The notes: generated by a model not told the origin, from the sequence alone. DNA of 64,000 nucleotides from Chloracidobacterium sp. (GCA_016715795.1 JADJXP010000002.1:372001-436000); one strand, 5' to 3'. Shown: positions 16,044 through 24,547, counted from the first letter of the stretch. Numbers and translations are program-made.

Positions 16044-17057
16044 TCAGCGACGGACGAGAGCAAGATCCTCTGACCGGTGCTTTTGCATAAACTTGATTAG
16101 TGTCGATGGAGCGACAGATGCCAGAACGGCGGCCATCGTCAGCTTGAGCGATCGCCGATGTCGGTTTGCAACTCGAAAGGCTAGGGCGGCCTCGCGGTGC
16201 TCGCCTTTCAGTAGGTAAGATTTGCCCTGCTCGACGGCGAGATCGGCTTCGAGGCCGGCGAGGCGGGCCGTAACGATCTCGTGTTGCTGCGGCCTAAGCT
16301 CGATCGTCCGGCGAACACGCTCAAAAGCGTCGATCTCGCGCTCGACGCGGCTGATCGAGTCGCCCGACAAATTGTCAGAATGGACGCGGTACTTGACCAG
16401 TGGTTTTGTCTGATAGCCGATTTTTGCCCCATTTTTCGCCATTCTCAGCCATAGGTGAAAGTCGTGCGCTCGAACGCGCTCGAGTTCAAACCCACCGGCA
16501 TCCAGGATTGCCTGCTTCCTCGCAAGCGTTCCTGACGTTATTACGTTGCACCGCAGGTCGAGAATGCTGTCAAAGTTCGCTTCGCCATTGGACGGAGCGC
16601 TTTCCATAAACGTGCGTCGATAGGCGTTGTTCATTCCGAAGAGGAATGCGTCGCAATAGACCATATCGAGATGATGACGCTCGAGATAAACAAGCTGCGA
16701 CGCGAGGAAATCAGGCAACCAGACGTCATCGCCGTCGAGGAATGCGATGACGTCGCCGCGGGCATGTTCGATGGCAGTGTTGCGTGTCGGGCCGGCACCG
16801 AGGTTTCGCTGTTTGATATAGACTATATCCTCGAGGCGCGTATGAAGTGCACGTTCAAACGCATCGGTATCGGGCGAGCCGTCATTGACGACAATGATCT
16901 CGTGCTCGCGAAACTTCTGGCCGATGACCGAATCAAGTGTCTCGCCGATGTACCCGGCAACGTTGTATGCCGGAATGACCACAGAGACTCGCGGCGGCGT
17001 CTCAAAGACGTTGCGCCCGACGCGCTTGCTGATGATGTGATCGGCGTGACTGATCAT
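16044..17057 (-). CDS. glycosyltransferase family 2
   Basis: The 337-residue protein has a GT-A fold typical of GT2 enzymes. It begins VSVVIPAYNVAGYIGETLDSV, followed by IIVVNDGSPD, LGAGPTRNTAIEHARGDVIAFLDGDDVW (DxD-type metal site DGDD) and a later acceptor region with HDFHLWLRMAK. A C-terminal helical extension of about 100 residues lacks clear membrane segments. It would transfer a sugar from a nucleotide donor to a growing surface glycan on the cytoplasmic side. The ATG at 17057 is preferred: it lies one base after the upstream stop, whereas a GTG 48 bases earlier would overlap the neighbour. It is the last gene of the polysaccharide operon that starts near 20957. Confidence 0.85.
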   Translation of the reverse strand: MISHADHIISKRVGRNVFETPPRVSVVIPAYNVAGYIGETLDSVIGQKFREHEIIVVNDGSPDTDAFERALHTRLEDIVYIKQRNLGAGPTRNTAIEHARGDVIAFLDGDDVWLPDFLASQLVYLERHHLDMVYCDAFLFGMNNAYRRTFMESAPSNGEANFDSILDLRCNVITSGTLARKQAILDAGGFELERVRAHDFHLWLRMAKNGAKIGYQTKPLVKYRVHSDNLSGDSISRVEREIDAFERVRRTIELRPQQHEIVTARLAGLEADLAVEQGKSYLLKGEHREAALAFRVANRHRRSLKLTMAAVLASVAPSTLIKFMQKHRSEDLALVRR

Positions 17058-17058
17058 A

Positions 17059-18219
17059 TCACTGAGAATCTCGTATCGGTTCCCATCTCGCGAGCCGCTC
17101 GCCACGCAGAAACTTATAGAATGCGACGAGTGAGGCTACGTTTGCGAGGACGAAATAGAGCGGCATGGCAAGCAGCGTCAGCCGGTGGCCAGTTCGTTCA
17201 GTTATCCAACCTGCGAGGGCCATAAGATAGAACGTAAGCTGGATGAGCAGGGTCATCGAATAGAATGCGGAACCCGATGCTAACATAGCATTCGAAGCTA
17301 ACAGTACGATGAGGACGAGCGGCACCGCATAACGCAGCAACTTGTGTGAAATGAGCTCGACGGCGAAGAAACCGCGTTTTAGCGGGTTCATCATATCGCG
17401 ATTCCGCCAGAGGTCCGTAAACGTCTGCACGATCACGCGGACACGCATGCTAAGTTCGTTTCCGGCTTCGCGGTTAGTGTCTTCGTAGCAAATAGCATCC
17501 GGCTCGAACACGGTCCGAAGGCCTTTGCGATAGAGCAATGAGGAAATGAGAAAATCTGAGCATGCCTCGGCATACATTGGCTCATATGCCGAGCGGCGAA
17601 CAGCATAAAGACAGCCCGATGCACCGATCAGCGAGCAGGCGCGGCTCTCGGACATCTTGAGCTGCGTCTCATAGCCCCAGTAGCCGCGGGCACCTTTCCC
17701 GACATTTGACCTTTCGACGTTACGATAAACGAGCCGTCCTGCGACACAGCCGACGGTGTCGTCGGCGAAGGCCGGCAGAAGGGCCTTGAGCGAATCTTCG
17801 CGGTAGATCGTGGTCGCATCGGAAAAAAGGATGATCTCGCCGGATGCCTGACGAAGGGCGTTGTTTTGCGTGATGGTCTTGCCGACGCGTCCCTCTTGTC
17901 GAAACAACTTAACGCCGTGGCACTCGAATTCACGAACGATGTCGTCTGTGCCATCGGTTGATCCGTCAGATGCGACCAGTATCTCAAGTTTATCGGCAGG
18001 ATAGTCGAGTTTCAGGGTATTCTCGATCTTTCCGCGTATCGACGAGGCCTCGTTAAAAGCTGTTATCAGTACGGTGACGGTCGGTTCGAGGGCTCCGATC
18101 CGCACAGGCTTTGGAGAAAGGCGACCGACGAGCCATGCCAGCAGTGGATAGCCGACATACACGTAACTCAGCACACTGACGCATGCCCAAAAGACTGACT
18201 GTTCCACTGCCCAGATCAT
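17059..18219 (-). CDS. membrane-bound glycosyltransferase family 2
   Basis: This 386-residue enzyme has an N-terminal membrane helix (VFWACVSVLSYVYVGYPLLAWL). A GT2 catalytic domain follows (TVTVLITAFNEASSIRGKI, LVASDGSTDGTDDI, IILFSDATTIYRED), with the GASGCLYAVRRSAYEPM and DFLISSLLYRKGLRTVFEP acceptor segments. Three C-terminal membrane helices (VPLVLIVLLASNAMLA, MTLLIQLTFYLMALAGW, MPLYFVLANVASLVAF) complete it. The layout resembles processive or polyprenol-linked GT2 enzymes of exopolysaccharide synthesis. The ATG at 18219 overlaps the upstream stop as ATGA, so the two genes are translationally coupled; extending the frame upstream would add 68 implausible Arg-rich residues. Confidence 0.87.
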   Translation of the reverse strand: MIWAVEQSVFWACVSVLSYVYVGYPLLAWLVGRLSPKPVRIGALEPTVTVLITAFNEASSIRGKIENTLKLDYPADKLEILVASDGSTDGTDDIVREFECHGVKLFRQEGRVGKTITQNNALRQASGEIILFSDATTIYREDSLKALLPAFADDTVGCVAGRLVYRNVERSNVGKGARGYWGYETQLKMSESRACSLIGASGCLYAVRRSAYEPMYAEACSDFLISSLLYRKGLRTVFEPDAICYEDTNREAGNELSMRVRVIVQTFTDLWRNRDMMNPLKRGFFAVELISHKLLRYAVPLVLIVLLASNAMLASGSAFYSMTLLIQLTFYLMALAGWITERTGHRLTLLAMPLYFVLANVASLVAFYKFLRGERLARWEPIRDSQ

Positions 18220-19781
18220 ACGGCTGCGACTGGTTTCGCTGCTCGTGCGGCAGCGGTCTCTTGTTTTACACCGCCTGTCTCGATCGTGTAGATCCGGCGG
18301 AATGCGACGGCGTACGCGATCAGGTAATAGACGAACCAATTGTAGGCGACGGATGCAAAAAAGCTCGAAACTAGATAGCCTACGATGCTCGCCTGCAGTC
18401 CGATCGCGAGATAGTAATACCAACTGTGATCGTCCGCGTCAAAGAGAGTTCTCTCGATGGCCGACAGCTTTCGGTACGGGCTGATAATGAAGACCAGATA
18501 CGCGATCAGGCCCAGAATGCCGAGTTCTGCAGAGACCTGTGTGAACGCGTTATGCGATTGCAGGCTTCGAATACCGACGATCGGGAAGTTGCCGATGCCG
18601 ATGCCCCACGGATTTCGTGCGCTCACAAGCAGCGATCTCATCAACAGTTCCCACCGCTGATCGCTCGATCCGGCTGCGTCAAGGCCTGGAATGAAGATCG
18701 AGAGCATCCGCAGGCCGTAGTTTCCCGGGGCTGCGACGATAGCGATCCCGCCGATTATGATCGATCCGATGGCGACATTGAGACGATATTTGCGGCCGAG
18801 TTTCCACGCAAGAACAGCGAGGCACGCGATCAAACCGAGAAAACCGCCACGCGAGAATGTCACCATATTTGCTGCGACAAACAGGCTGGCCATTGCAAAA
18901 TACGAGATTCGAACGAGCTTCTTGGGGGTTGCAAGCCCAAGCGAGAACACGATAGGTGTCATCATCACGAAATGCAGAGCCATCTCGTTCGGATTGCCGA
19001 ACATGCCACCGACATCCACGGCGATGCGATACTCCTCGACCGCAAACTTGCCCTGCGAATATAGGTTGAGAGCCGAAATACCAAGATATATCCCAATGCC
19101 GAATGAGAGCCACATCATTCCGAGCAGTCGCAGTCGCGTACGGACGACGTTGACGAGGACGACAAAGATGATAACGGCCTTAATAAAAGGGTCGTTAAAG
19201 GTCTCCCACGCCATCGCCGGGTCCTTGGCTAGCGGCATGGTCAAGAGAGCGATCAATGCCATTGCGAGAATGGCTTTGACCTCGGTCGGGAATGTTGTGA
19301 GCGTGCCCTCAGCAGCCAACTGGCTCGGGACGAAGAGCAGGATCGTCGCTAGTGCAAAATAGAACGCTGTTGCCGATAAGAAGCCGAGTCCGGGCACGAT
19401 CTCGTAGGGCCGGAACAGCACCATTATCGAGAACAGAAAGAGGCCGATATATGTGAGCTTGTGGCCGGCACGGACGAGCCATTTTTCGCTGGTCAATAGC
19501 TGTTGGTCCTTTTCGCTATTCCTAGCCTTCTTGTCGTGGCGAACCGATCCTGAACTTACGGGTGACGGCTGCCGTGGCTCTGCACGATCAAGCGGCGGCG
19601 CGGCCGATGCAGCGTCGCCTTCGAACTCCGGCGCGATAGCGACGTATTCTTGCGAGACGTCGTTTTCCGGCCGAAGCGCTTGAGGTGGCATCAACGAGGG
19701 AATATCGCCCGACGGCTTGCTCTTGCGGGCCGGATTTGTCAGCGAGCGGTATTCCTTGCTTTTTATTGTTTTGAAGGCCAT
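18216..19781 (-). CDS. O-antigen ligase/polymerase-like membrane protein
   Basis: The 521-residue protein has a polar N-terminal region of about 105 residues, which is unusual for the family. About ten to twelve hydrophobic segments follow from residue 110 onward (YIGLFLFSIMVLF, ATAFYFALATILLF, AILAMALIALLTM, VIIFVVLVNVV). The Wzy_C-type loop includes MFGNPNEMALHFVMM and a large loop with GIGIGNFPIVG and QSHNAFTQVSAELGILGLIAYLVF, where His and conserved polar residues are typical of WaaL/Wzy enzymes. These join or polymerise lipid-linked glycans at the periplasmic face. It lies between a regulator-like gene and two GT2 genes in one operon. Confidence 0.85.
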   Translation of the reverse strand: MAFKTIKSKEYRSLTNPARKSKPSGDIPSLMPPQALRPENDVSQEYVAIAPEFEGDAASAAPPLDRAEPRQPSPVSSGSVRHDKKARNSEKDQQLLTSEKWLVRAGHKLTYIGLFLFSIMVLFRPYEIVPGLGFLSATAFYFALATILLFVPSQLAAEGTLTTFPTEVKAILAMALIALLTMPLAKDPAMAWETFNDPFIKAVIIFVVLVNVVRTRLRLLGMMWLSFGIGIYLGISALNLYSQGKFAVEEYRIAVDVGGMFGNPNEMALHFVMMTPIVFSLGLATPKKLVRISYFAMASLFVAANMVTFSRGGFLGLIACLAVLAWKLGRKYRLNVAIGSIIIGGIAIVAAPGNYGLRMLSIFIPGLDAAGSSDQRWELLMRSLLVSARNPWGIGIGNFPIVGIRSLQSHNAFTQVSAELGILGLIAYLVFIISPYRKLSAIERTLFDADDHSWYYYLAIGLQASIVGYLVSSFFASVAYNWFVYYLIAYAVAFRRIYTIETGGVKQETAAARAAKPVAAV

Positions 19782-19805
19782 CGGCGCCCATATACTTGTC
19801 GGAAC

Positions 19806-20957
19806 TCAGGCGGTTACTCCTTCGCGGTCCATCGTTATCATGTCGCGAACGCGAAGTTTAAGCGCCTTTTCGAATTGCCGTGCTTCGTTTACGCCGTTGA
19901 ATGACAATTGCTGGAGATTTGCCTCGATACGTTTGCGATAGTCGGAGACGAGCGAGTCCGACACACCGAGCATGTCCGCGACCTCGAGCTGCGTGCCGCT
20001 ATTCGAGATCAGGTAGCAGTGCCAGAGGACGTTGATCATGCGGTCGTATTGTTTCGCCTTGCCGCGGACCGAGCGGCTGAGCGTGTTGAGAAAATCATCG
20101 ACGCATCCTGCGGCGGCCGCTTCGGCTTCGTTACGGAGAAGGTCTTCCTCGGGCGTCGCTCCTGTGTCCGTAAATTCAAACGGCATGCGGTCGTCGTCGT
20201 CGCTGTCTGTGCCGCTGCCTACGGGCACGAGATGGATGTCCATGATCGGCAGTCTGGACATGACGAATGACCGCAGCGATCGAACATCGACGGGCGAATC
20301 CACGGCCTTAAAGACGCGGATGATCAGCTTTTCCAATTCCGGATTGCTGATGACGATCTGAGCGTCACCCGTGCAGCCGACCATTCGCGTGTCGCGACGA
20401 TAGAACGCTACGGCCTTAACGCGTTCGTCCATTTCCTGGACGTCGCGCCGCATCTTGGTGACCTTCCAGTCGGCAAGCCCGTAGAGCCGATCCGCAAGGC
20501 GGCGGTGGGCCTCAGGATTGTCAATGTTGTCGAACCTCTTGAATGTCTCGCTCGACTGGATCAACGTTGAAATTCGTCGCGCGAGGCGGTAACTCTCGGG
20601 ATAGCGCTTTCGGAGCTCGGCCGTGAGCATATTGGTCAGCTCGATCTGGCTGATCTCGGCCTCGATCTCGGGGTCGGACATCCCACTGTCAATATAATGC
20701 TGGAATCGGTCTTTGCTGAGGAGTGCGACGAAGAGTTCCTGAGTGAGGTCGGTGTAGGCGTTATAGCGCCCTTCCTCAACGAGAAAACCCGCACGCTTTG
20801 ACGCCCGTACGAGCGGATGCGACGAGACGATACGATGCAGTTCGGTCCAGATCTGGTTTACGTCAGAGGTCCTGAGGCTGTCGTTCCATTTGCCGACCTT
20901 GACCTGTTTGTTTTGGATCGAACGGGGCAGGCGTTCCTTTGTTCTCACTTCTTTCAT
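19806..20957 (-). CDS. sigma-factor-like / HTH regulator heading the polysaccharide operon
   Basis: I do not recognise this 383-residue family with certainty. The C-terminal segment (about 305-350) reads like a sigma region 4 or LuxR-type helix-turn-helix: GTQLEVADMLGVSDSLVSDYRKR. Residues 65-90 (YTDLTQELFVALLSKDRF) resemble sigma-70 region 2. Between them lies a long insertion with an acidic loop, DSDDDDRMPFEF. The protein may therefore be a divergent sigma factor or a DNA-binding regulator. The ATG at 20957 follows GGAAGAG at good spacing; a GTG six bases upstream is too close. The O-antigen ligase gene begins 24 bp downstream on the same strand, so the gene probably leads that operon and may control it. 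Confidence 0.6.
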   Translation of the reverse strand: MKEVRTKERLPRSIQNKQVKVGKWNDSLRTSDVNQIWTELHRIVSSHPLVRASKRAGFLVEEGRYNAYTDLTQELFVALLSKDRFQHYIDSGMSDPEIEAEISQIELTNMLTAELRKRYPESYRLARRISTLIQSSETFKRFDNIDNPEAHRRLADRLYGLADWKVTKMRRDVQEMDERVKAVAFYRRDTRMVGCTGDAQIVISNPELEKLIIRVFKAVDSPVDVRSLRSFVMSRLPIMDIHLVPVGSGTDSDDDDRMPFEFTDTGATPEEDLLRNEAEAAAAGCVDDFLNTLSRSVRGKAKQYDRMINVLWHCYLISNSGTQLEVADMLGVSDSLVSDYRKRIEANLQQLSFNGVNEARQFEKALKLRVRDMITMDREGVTA

Positions 20958-21468
20958 AGTCACTCTTCCGATTCAGTCGCCTAATGGTCGAAAAGTCGCA
21001 ATTCGCTTTTTGTGAGGATCGCCGAGCAAACGATCCGGCTTTCGATGCGCCGTTGAGGCTATCGGTTGCGACTCAATTCGAACTCAAGGGTGAGTAAGTT
21101 GGGTATCTGGTAGTGAGGCCGAGACAGGACCGTTTCCGAGCTACTGGTGGCGGTCCGACCGGGTGGCAATGAGATGATTGCCTCTCACGGCCGACAAGTA
21201 AGATAGTAACAATTAATCTCTCGATGAGCAACAAGTTTTTGCAATATTGTATATTTTTTATACACCATCGCTAAACATTGTCAAATTAGGCCTTCGTGAC
21301 ACTTTTTGACAATAATAAGACACATTTTTTGTCAATTTGCGTGATTTTGGGCTTCGAGTTTTGGAAGCAATTAGGCATTACAGATTTATTTTTGATGTAG
21401 CAAGAGGGAACTTCAGCCGGCCGTTGTGTGGCGGGCGACAGCGACACTCAGGTCGCATTGCGTCTAGT
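20958..21468. other. AT-rich divergent intergenic region with three TTGACAA motifs
   Basis: This 511-bp gap separates the sigma-like gene (minus) from the small zinc-finger gene (plus). Its centre (about 21205-21345) is strikingly AT-rich for this genome. TTGTCAA/TTGACAA occurs three times: 21278-21284 and 21329-21335 in one orientation, and 21306-21312 in the other. The middle and right copies form an inverted pair. These could be -35 elements, operator half-sites or both. No other gene is supported here. Confidence 0.5.
21257..21284 (-). promoter_or_regulatory. candidate promoter of the sigma-like/polysaccharide operon
   Basis: On the minus strand TTGACA (21279-21284) and TATAAA (21257-21262) are separated by 16 bp, close to the sigma-70 consensus. 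The leader to the start at 20957 would be about 290 bases, long enough to hold regulatory structure. Confidence 0.5.
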
Positions 21469-21792
21469 ATGGACTCAGCAAAAATGACAGGCTTTTATAA
21501 GGACGAAGATTGTCCGACATCATGCGATCTTGTCGCCTTTGAAGAGGGTGAACTAACCTCCGCACAGTCGCTGGCGATAATGGGCCACCTCGAGGCATGC
21601 GAATTCTGCGCCGCCGAGGCTGAGTTCTATTCAATGTATCCGCAGGATGAAATGCCCGTAGATACTTATGAGCCGGCATCGATCCCTGCACCACTCTTTG
21701 AGCTTGCCGAGGCGCTCCTAAAAAAAAAGCATTCAGACCCCGCTTCGCTTAAGGACCTGCTGAACGGCTTGGACAGCGCCCTCGTTCACTGA
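21469..21792 (+). CDS. small zinc-finger (anti-sigma-like) protein
   Basis: This 107-residue soluble protein has the zf-HC2 layout found at the N-terminus of ZAS-type anti-sigma factors: CDLVAFEEGELTSAQSL followed by HLEACEFCAAE (His-x3-Cys-x2-Cys). There is no membrane segment or receptor domain, so it would be a soluble regulator. The C-terminal part (APLFELAEALLKKKH) looks helical. The ATG at 21469 gives the conserved domain; a second ATG at 21484 is equally possible, and a TTG 132 bases upstream is unlikely. Its divergent position from the sigma-like gene suggests a sigma/anti-sigma pair, which is an inference. Confidence 0.6.
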   Translation: MDSAKMTGFYKDEDCPTSCDLVAFEEGELTSAQSLAIMGHLEACEFCAAEAEFYSMYPQDEMPVDTYEPASIPAPLFELAEALLKKKHSDPASLKDLLNGLDSALVH

Positions 21793-22279
21793 CCGATCTC
21801 CGATCATCTTCGATAGGCAAGAAATGCTGCGGCCGTAGTCCGGCCCCGCAGGGCCTTGTCCATCCAAAACACCCTCGATTGGTAGAGGTAATCCCCCGAT
21901 TGGTCGAAAGGCTCTTCATTCTCAATTTGCATGCGTCCCTGGGACGCATTCCGTATGACCAACTGCTATTTCGTATGACCCACGACATAGGAAAACGGAC
22001 CGTTTGGGGACGCAGTCGCCATCGCAGATCCATTTAGCACGCATCTCTTACTCATCGCGGGCCGTCGCCCGCATCTTAAACACCGCATCCATTTTTTTGC
22101 GGCTTGCCGCTCTATTTGCGGAGCAGTTTACTGCTCCGGTGACGGGCTCTCTTATTCGCGGCTTGCCGCCGCCGAATGTTAGGGCGGCGGCAAGCCGCAG
22201 ATTAGTTGGCCGATCTCGGAGGAGCAAGCTCCTCCGCAAATAGGGCGGCAAGCCGCAGGAGCGGAGAAGGAAACTGGGC
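21793..22279. other. intergenic mosaic of palindromes
   Basis: No gene is supported in this 487-bp stretch. It contains a 9-bp-stem hairpin at 21931-21949 (ATGCGTCCC with its complement and a 1-base loop), short direct repeats around CGATTGGT and CGTATGACC, and then the large nested inverted repeat at 22099-22256. Confidence 0.6.
22099..22256. repeat. 158-bp nested inverted repeat (cruciform-like)
   Basis: The outer arms at 22099-22123 and 22232-22256 are 25 bp each and match at 24 positions as an inverted repeat. Inside are three further perfect hairpins: 22120-22137 (8-bp stem), 22158-22198 (16-bp stem, 9-base loop) and 22218-22235 (8-bp stem). The word GCGGCTTGCCGC or its complement occurs four times. 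No ORF or transposase accompanies it. It is probably a non-autonomous repeat of REP/BIME type. Confidence 0.85.
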
Positions 22280-22309
22280 TTGACACACGGTGCAAGGACG
22301 TGCTATACA
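22280..22309 (+). promoter_or_regulatory. strong extended -10 promoter
   Basis: TTGACA (22280-22285) is a perfect -35. After 18 bp comes TATACA (22304-22309), preceded by TG at 22301-22302, an extended -10. Transcription would start about 35-40 bases before the ATG at 22352. It is among the best consensus matches seen in the window. Confidence 0.65.
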
Positions 22310-22351
22310 TGCAACACAATCACGAAACACGAACAAGGAGCACACACGACG

Positions 22352-22873
22352 ATGAACCACGAACGAGCAGCAATTCTTAATCGAGGATTTGAGAGATTCC
22401 GAGGCGGGCCGGCGTCGGGGCCAAACAAGCCGCGCGTCGCGCGGGTGACGATCAACTCAAAAGGGACGATCTACCTTAATTCCACCGCCTACAACGCCCT
22501 GGGCCGTCCGGGCTTTGTGACGCTCTATTACAGCCAAAAAGAAGACGCGATCGCCGTCGAACCCGCCGCGCCGCCCTCAGACGAAAGCTTTCCGGTGACG
22601 AAAAAACAGATGGGCTGGGTCGTCCACGCCTCGTCCTTTTGCCGCCACTACCGCATCAAGATCTCAGGAACTCAGTACTTCTTCGCCCCCGAATTCAGCC
22701 CCGGCATCGTGCTCCTGAACCTGGGTGAGACCACCGACGTTGGCGGCTATAAATACAAATCCAAGCAAGGATCGGACCATCCGACCCCGGCCCGAGCGAT
22801 CACGTCAGAATATCTCTTGTCACCGACCGATCCGCCAGACGGTTTCGCGGGTCTCTCTCGACAGCCGGGTTAG
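22352..22873 (+). CDS. unknown 173-residue protein behind a strong promoter
   Basis: The ATG at 22352 follows AAGGAG (22335-22340), and a near-consensus promoter lies just upstream, so the gene is probably well expressed. The protein has an N-terminal basic segment (FERFRGGPASGPNKPRVAR). A beta-rich region follows with VTINSKGTIYLNSTAYNALG and FVTLYYSQKEDAIAVEPA, slightly like a swapped-hairpin DNA-binding or translation-regulator fold. A second module (about 80-150) contains GWVVHASSFCRHYRIKIS. No signal peptide or membrane helix is present. I do not recognise the family. Its last 54 bp overlap the convergent gene that ends at 22820. Confidence 0.65.
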   Translation: MNHERAAILNRGFERFRGGPASGPNKPRVARVTINSKGTIYLNSTAYNALGRPGFVTLYYSQKEDAIAVEPAAPPSDESFPVTKKQMGWVVHASSFCRHYRIKISGTQYFFAPEFSPGIVLLNLGETTDVGGYKYKSKQGSDHPTPARAITSEYLLSPTDPPDGFAGLSRQPG

Positions 22874-24547
22874 AGGCCTGCCGGACTTCGAAAGAAGCGG
22901 CTGACGGCCGTCTCTTGAAACCGCGATCGCACTTACGGAATCGATATTCCAGTTGTCTCCGCCGATCCCTCCGGACAGCGTCGCTCTGACGCCGATGCTC
23001 TGAACCTGCGAGGTGCGGGTTCCCGGCGGTAACGAGAACGACACTGTTTTCGATGTCCTATCGGCTAAACGCCGCCGGCTGTTAAATGGCACTTCGATCC
23101 GTCTTCCGTCCGAAAGGATCGCAAAAACAAATGCGTTGTCATTGCCGCCGCGCAGGTCGTCGTCTCCCGTGGCGAGCGTTACCTCAATGGTACTAACGAC
23201 GGGATCGACCGCCGCCGTCCCGCTACTGGAGCTCGCTGAGCCACATCCGGTCTCAACCATCATGCGGCGTTGCTGCCCTGTGAAGCGCATCAAGGGCCGG
23301 CCCGAACTGCTCACGACGGTATCGCCGCCCGAAACTACCTGCATTGCGTTCAGCGTCCAGTTGTCCTGCGAAAGGCCAAAGCCACCTCGGCTCGAGAATC
23401 TGATGCCCACCTGCCTGATATCAGAGCGGTTTACTGCGCTTGGCAGCCGTGCAGTGCGGGTGAACATGGCATTTGTGCGGTCGCCGTTGCCGCCGCCCAA
23501 CGGAATTATCATAGGCGCACGGCCTGCGACGTTCAGTTCCAGCTCTAGACGTGAGTCGTCCCTCAATCCGTCGTCGCCGGACAGGAATGAAAAGCTCAGA
23601 TCACGAACGGTCCCACGACAGGCCGATCCCTCGAGACGGGCCGAGACTCGGTATTCACCACCCGAACCCTTGAAAGTAAGAGTTTCCGACCATGGCTGAA
23701 GGGCCAACGTCTTTGTTCGAAATTCGATCGGTCCCGCTACGATCACGTTAGGAAGATTGATGGTTCGACCTTCGACTTTCGCGGGAAATCCATCCAGAAC
23801 GGGCATCATGAAGGTTTGGATCCCGATGATCTGGTCCGGATTGAAGGTCGAGCCCACGGTGAGCTGCCCGAGGAGTTCCATTACGCGAGGAACTGTCACC
23901 AGCCCCTTGGCGATCTCACCCAGGCGATCCTCGAAGTCCTTGCTAAAAGTTGCTGATGACGCGACGACCGCAGTGTTCCGCTCGATCTTTTCCCGCAGTG
24001 TCTGGTCGAGCACCTGGCCGATAGAATCGAGCAATCCGCGAATTATGTGCGGCGGCGTGTTGTTGTTATCAAGGCCAACAATTACCGCGCCGGCTACCTC
24101 CATCCGCAAGACCTCCGGCGTGACCCGGCGCAGGTCGATCGCGGTGCCGACGAACGGTGACGGCAGAGGTGTCATATTCTGCCACTCGATGTCACCCATC
24201 CAAAAGGGTAGAGATGCCCGCTGGCGATTGAAGATATGGTCACCGCGGGAGCTGAGGCCGCTGCGGAACTCAGGCTTTGACACCCAATCATGCGGTTCGT
24301 AGCTCAGAACCTTAACTTCGGTAGAGTTGCGCGAGTTGAATCGCGACCGAAATTGGATCACCGCAAAATACGGCCGGTCGCCGCTGGCCTCGCGCTGGTC
24401 AACTACCTCGACGTCGGCGAGCTTCAGGCGCCAGGTAGACTGTCCGTTGACTTGACCGGGGTAAGACAAGAAAAGGGCAATCGCAACCAGATGTACTCCC
24501 AGGACGACCGGAATCAGGCTCCTTCGGGCCATAGATCGACAACGCAT
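22820..24547 (-). CDS. exported protein with two C-terminal GDDxLR/GGDNWN modules
   Basis: This 575-residue protein has a signal peptide (about 1-35, cleaved near VNGQ). A region of unknown fold to about 300 contains VEVVDQREASGDRPYFAVIQF and a helical stretch with VLDQTLREKIE. Two related beta modules follow. The first has FLSGDDGLRDDSRLELEL and ends near GFGLSQDNWTLNAM. The second has TLATGDDDLRGGNDNAFVF and ends at GGIGGDNWNIDSVSAI. Similar modules occur on secreted bacterial hydrolases, where the paired Asp residues probably bind calcium. No catalytic domain is recognised. GGAGGTGA precedes the ATG. The 3' end overlaps the convergent gene by 54 bp. Confidence 0.75.
   Translation of the reverse strand: MRCRSMARRSLIPVVLGVHLVAIALFLSYPGQVNGQSTWRLKLADVEVVDQREASGDRPYFAVIQFRSRFNSRNSTEVKVLSYEPHDWVSKPEFRSGLSSRGDHIFNRQRASLPFWMGDIEWQNMTPLPSPFVGTAIDLRRVTPEVLRMEVAGAVIVGLDNNNTPPHIIRGLLDSIGQVLDQTLREKIERNTAVVASSATFSKDFEDRLGEIAKGLVTVPRVMELLGQLTVGSTFNPDQIIGIQTFMMPVLDGFPAKVEGRTINLPNVIVAGPIEFRTKTLALQPWSETLTFKGSGGEYRVSARLEGSACRGTVRDLSFSFLSGDDGLRDDSRLELELNVAGRAPMIIPLGGGNGDRTNAMFTRTARLPSAVNRSDIRQVGIRFSSRGGFGLSQDNWTLNAMQVVSGGDTVVSSSGRPLMRFTGQQRRMMVETGCGSASSSSGTAAVDPVVSTIEVTLATGDDDLRGGNDNAFVFAILSDGRRIEVPFNSRRRLADRTSKTVSFSLPPGTRTSQVQSIGVRATLSGGIGGDNWNIDSVSAIAVSRDGRQPLLSKSGRPLTRLSRETRETVWRIGR

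Noticed and set aside
18220..18423. N-terminal extension of the membrane GT2 gene by 68 codons
   Set aside because: It is Arg-rich, overlaps the ligase gene and bypasses the ATGA-coupled start with its membrane helix.
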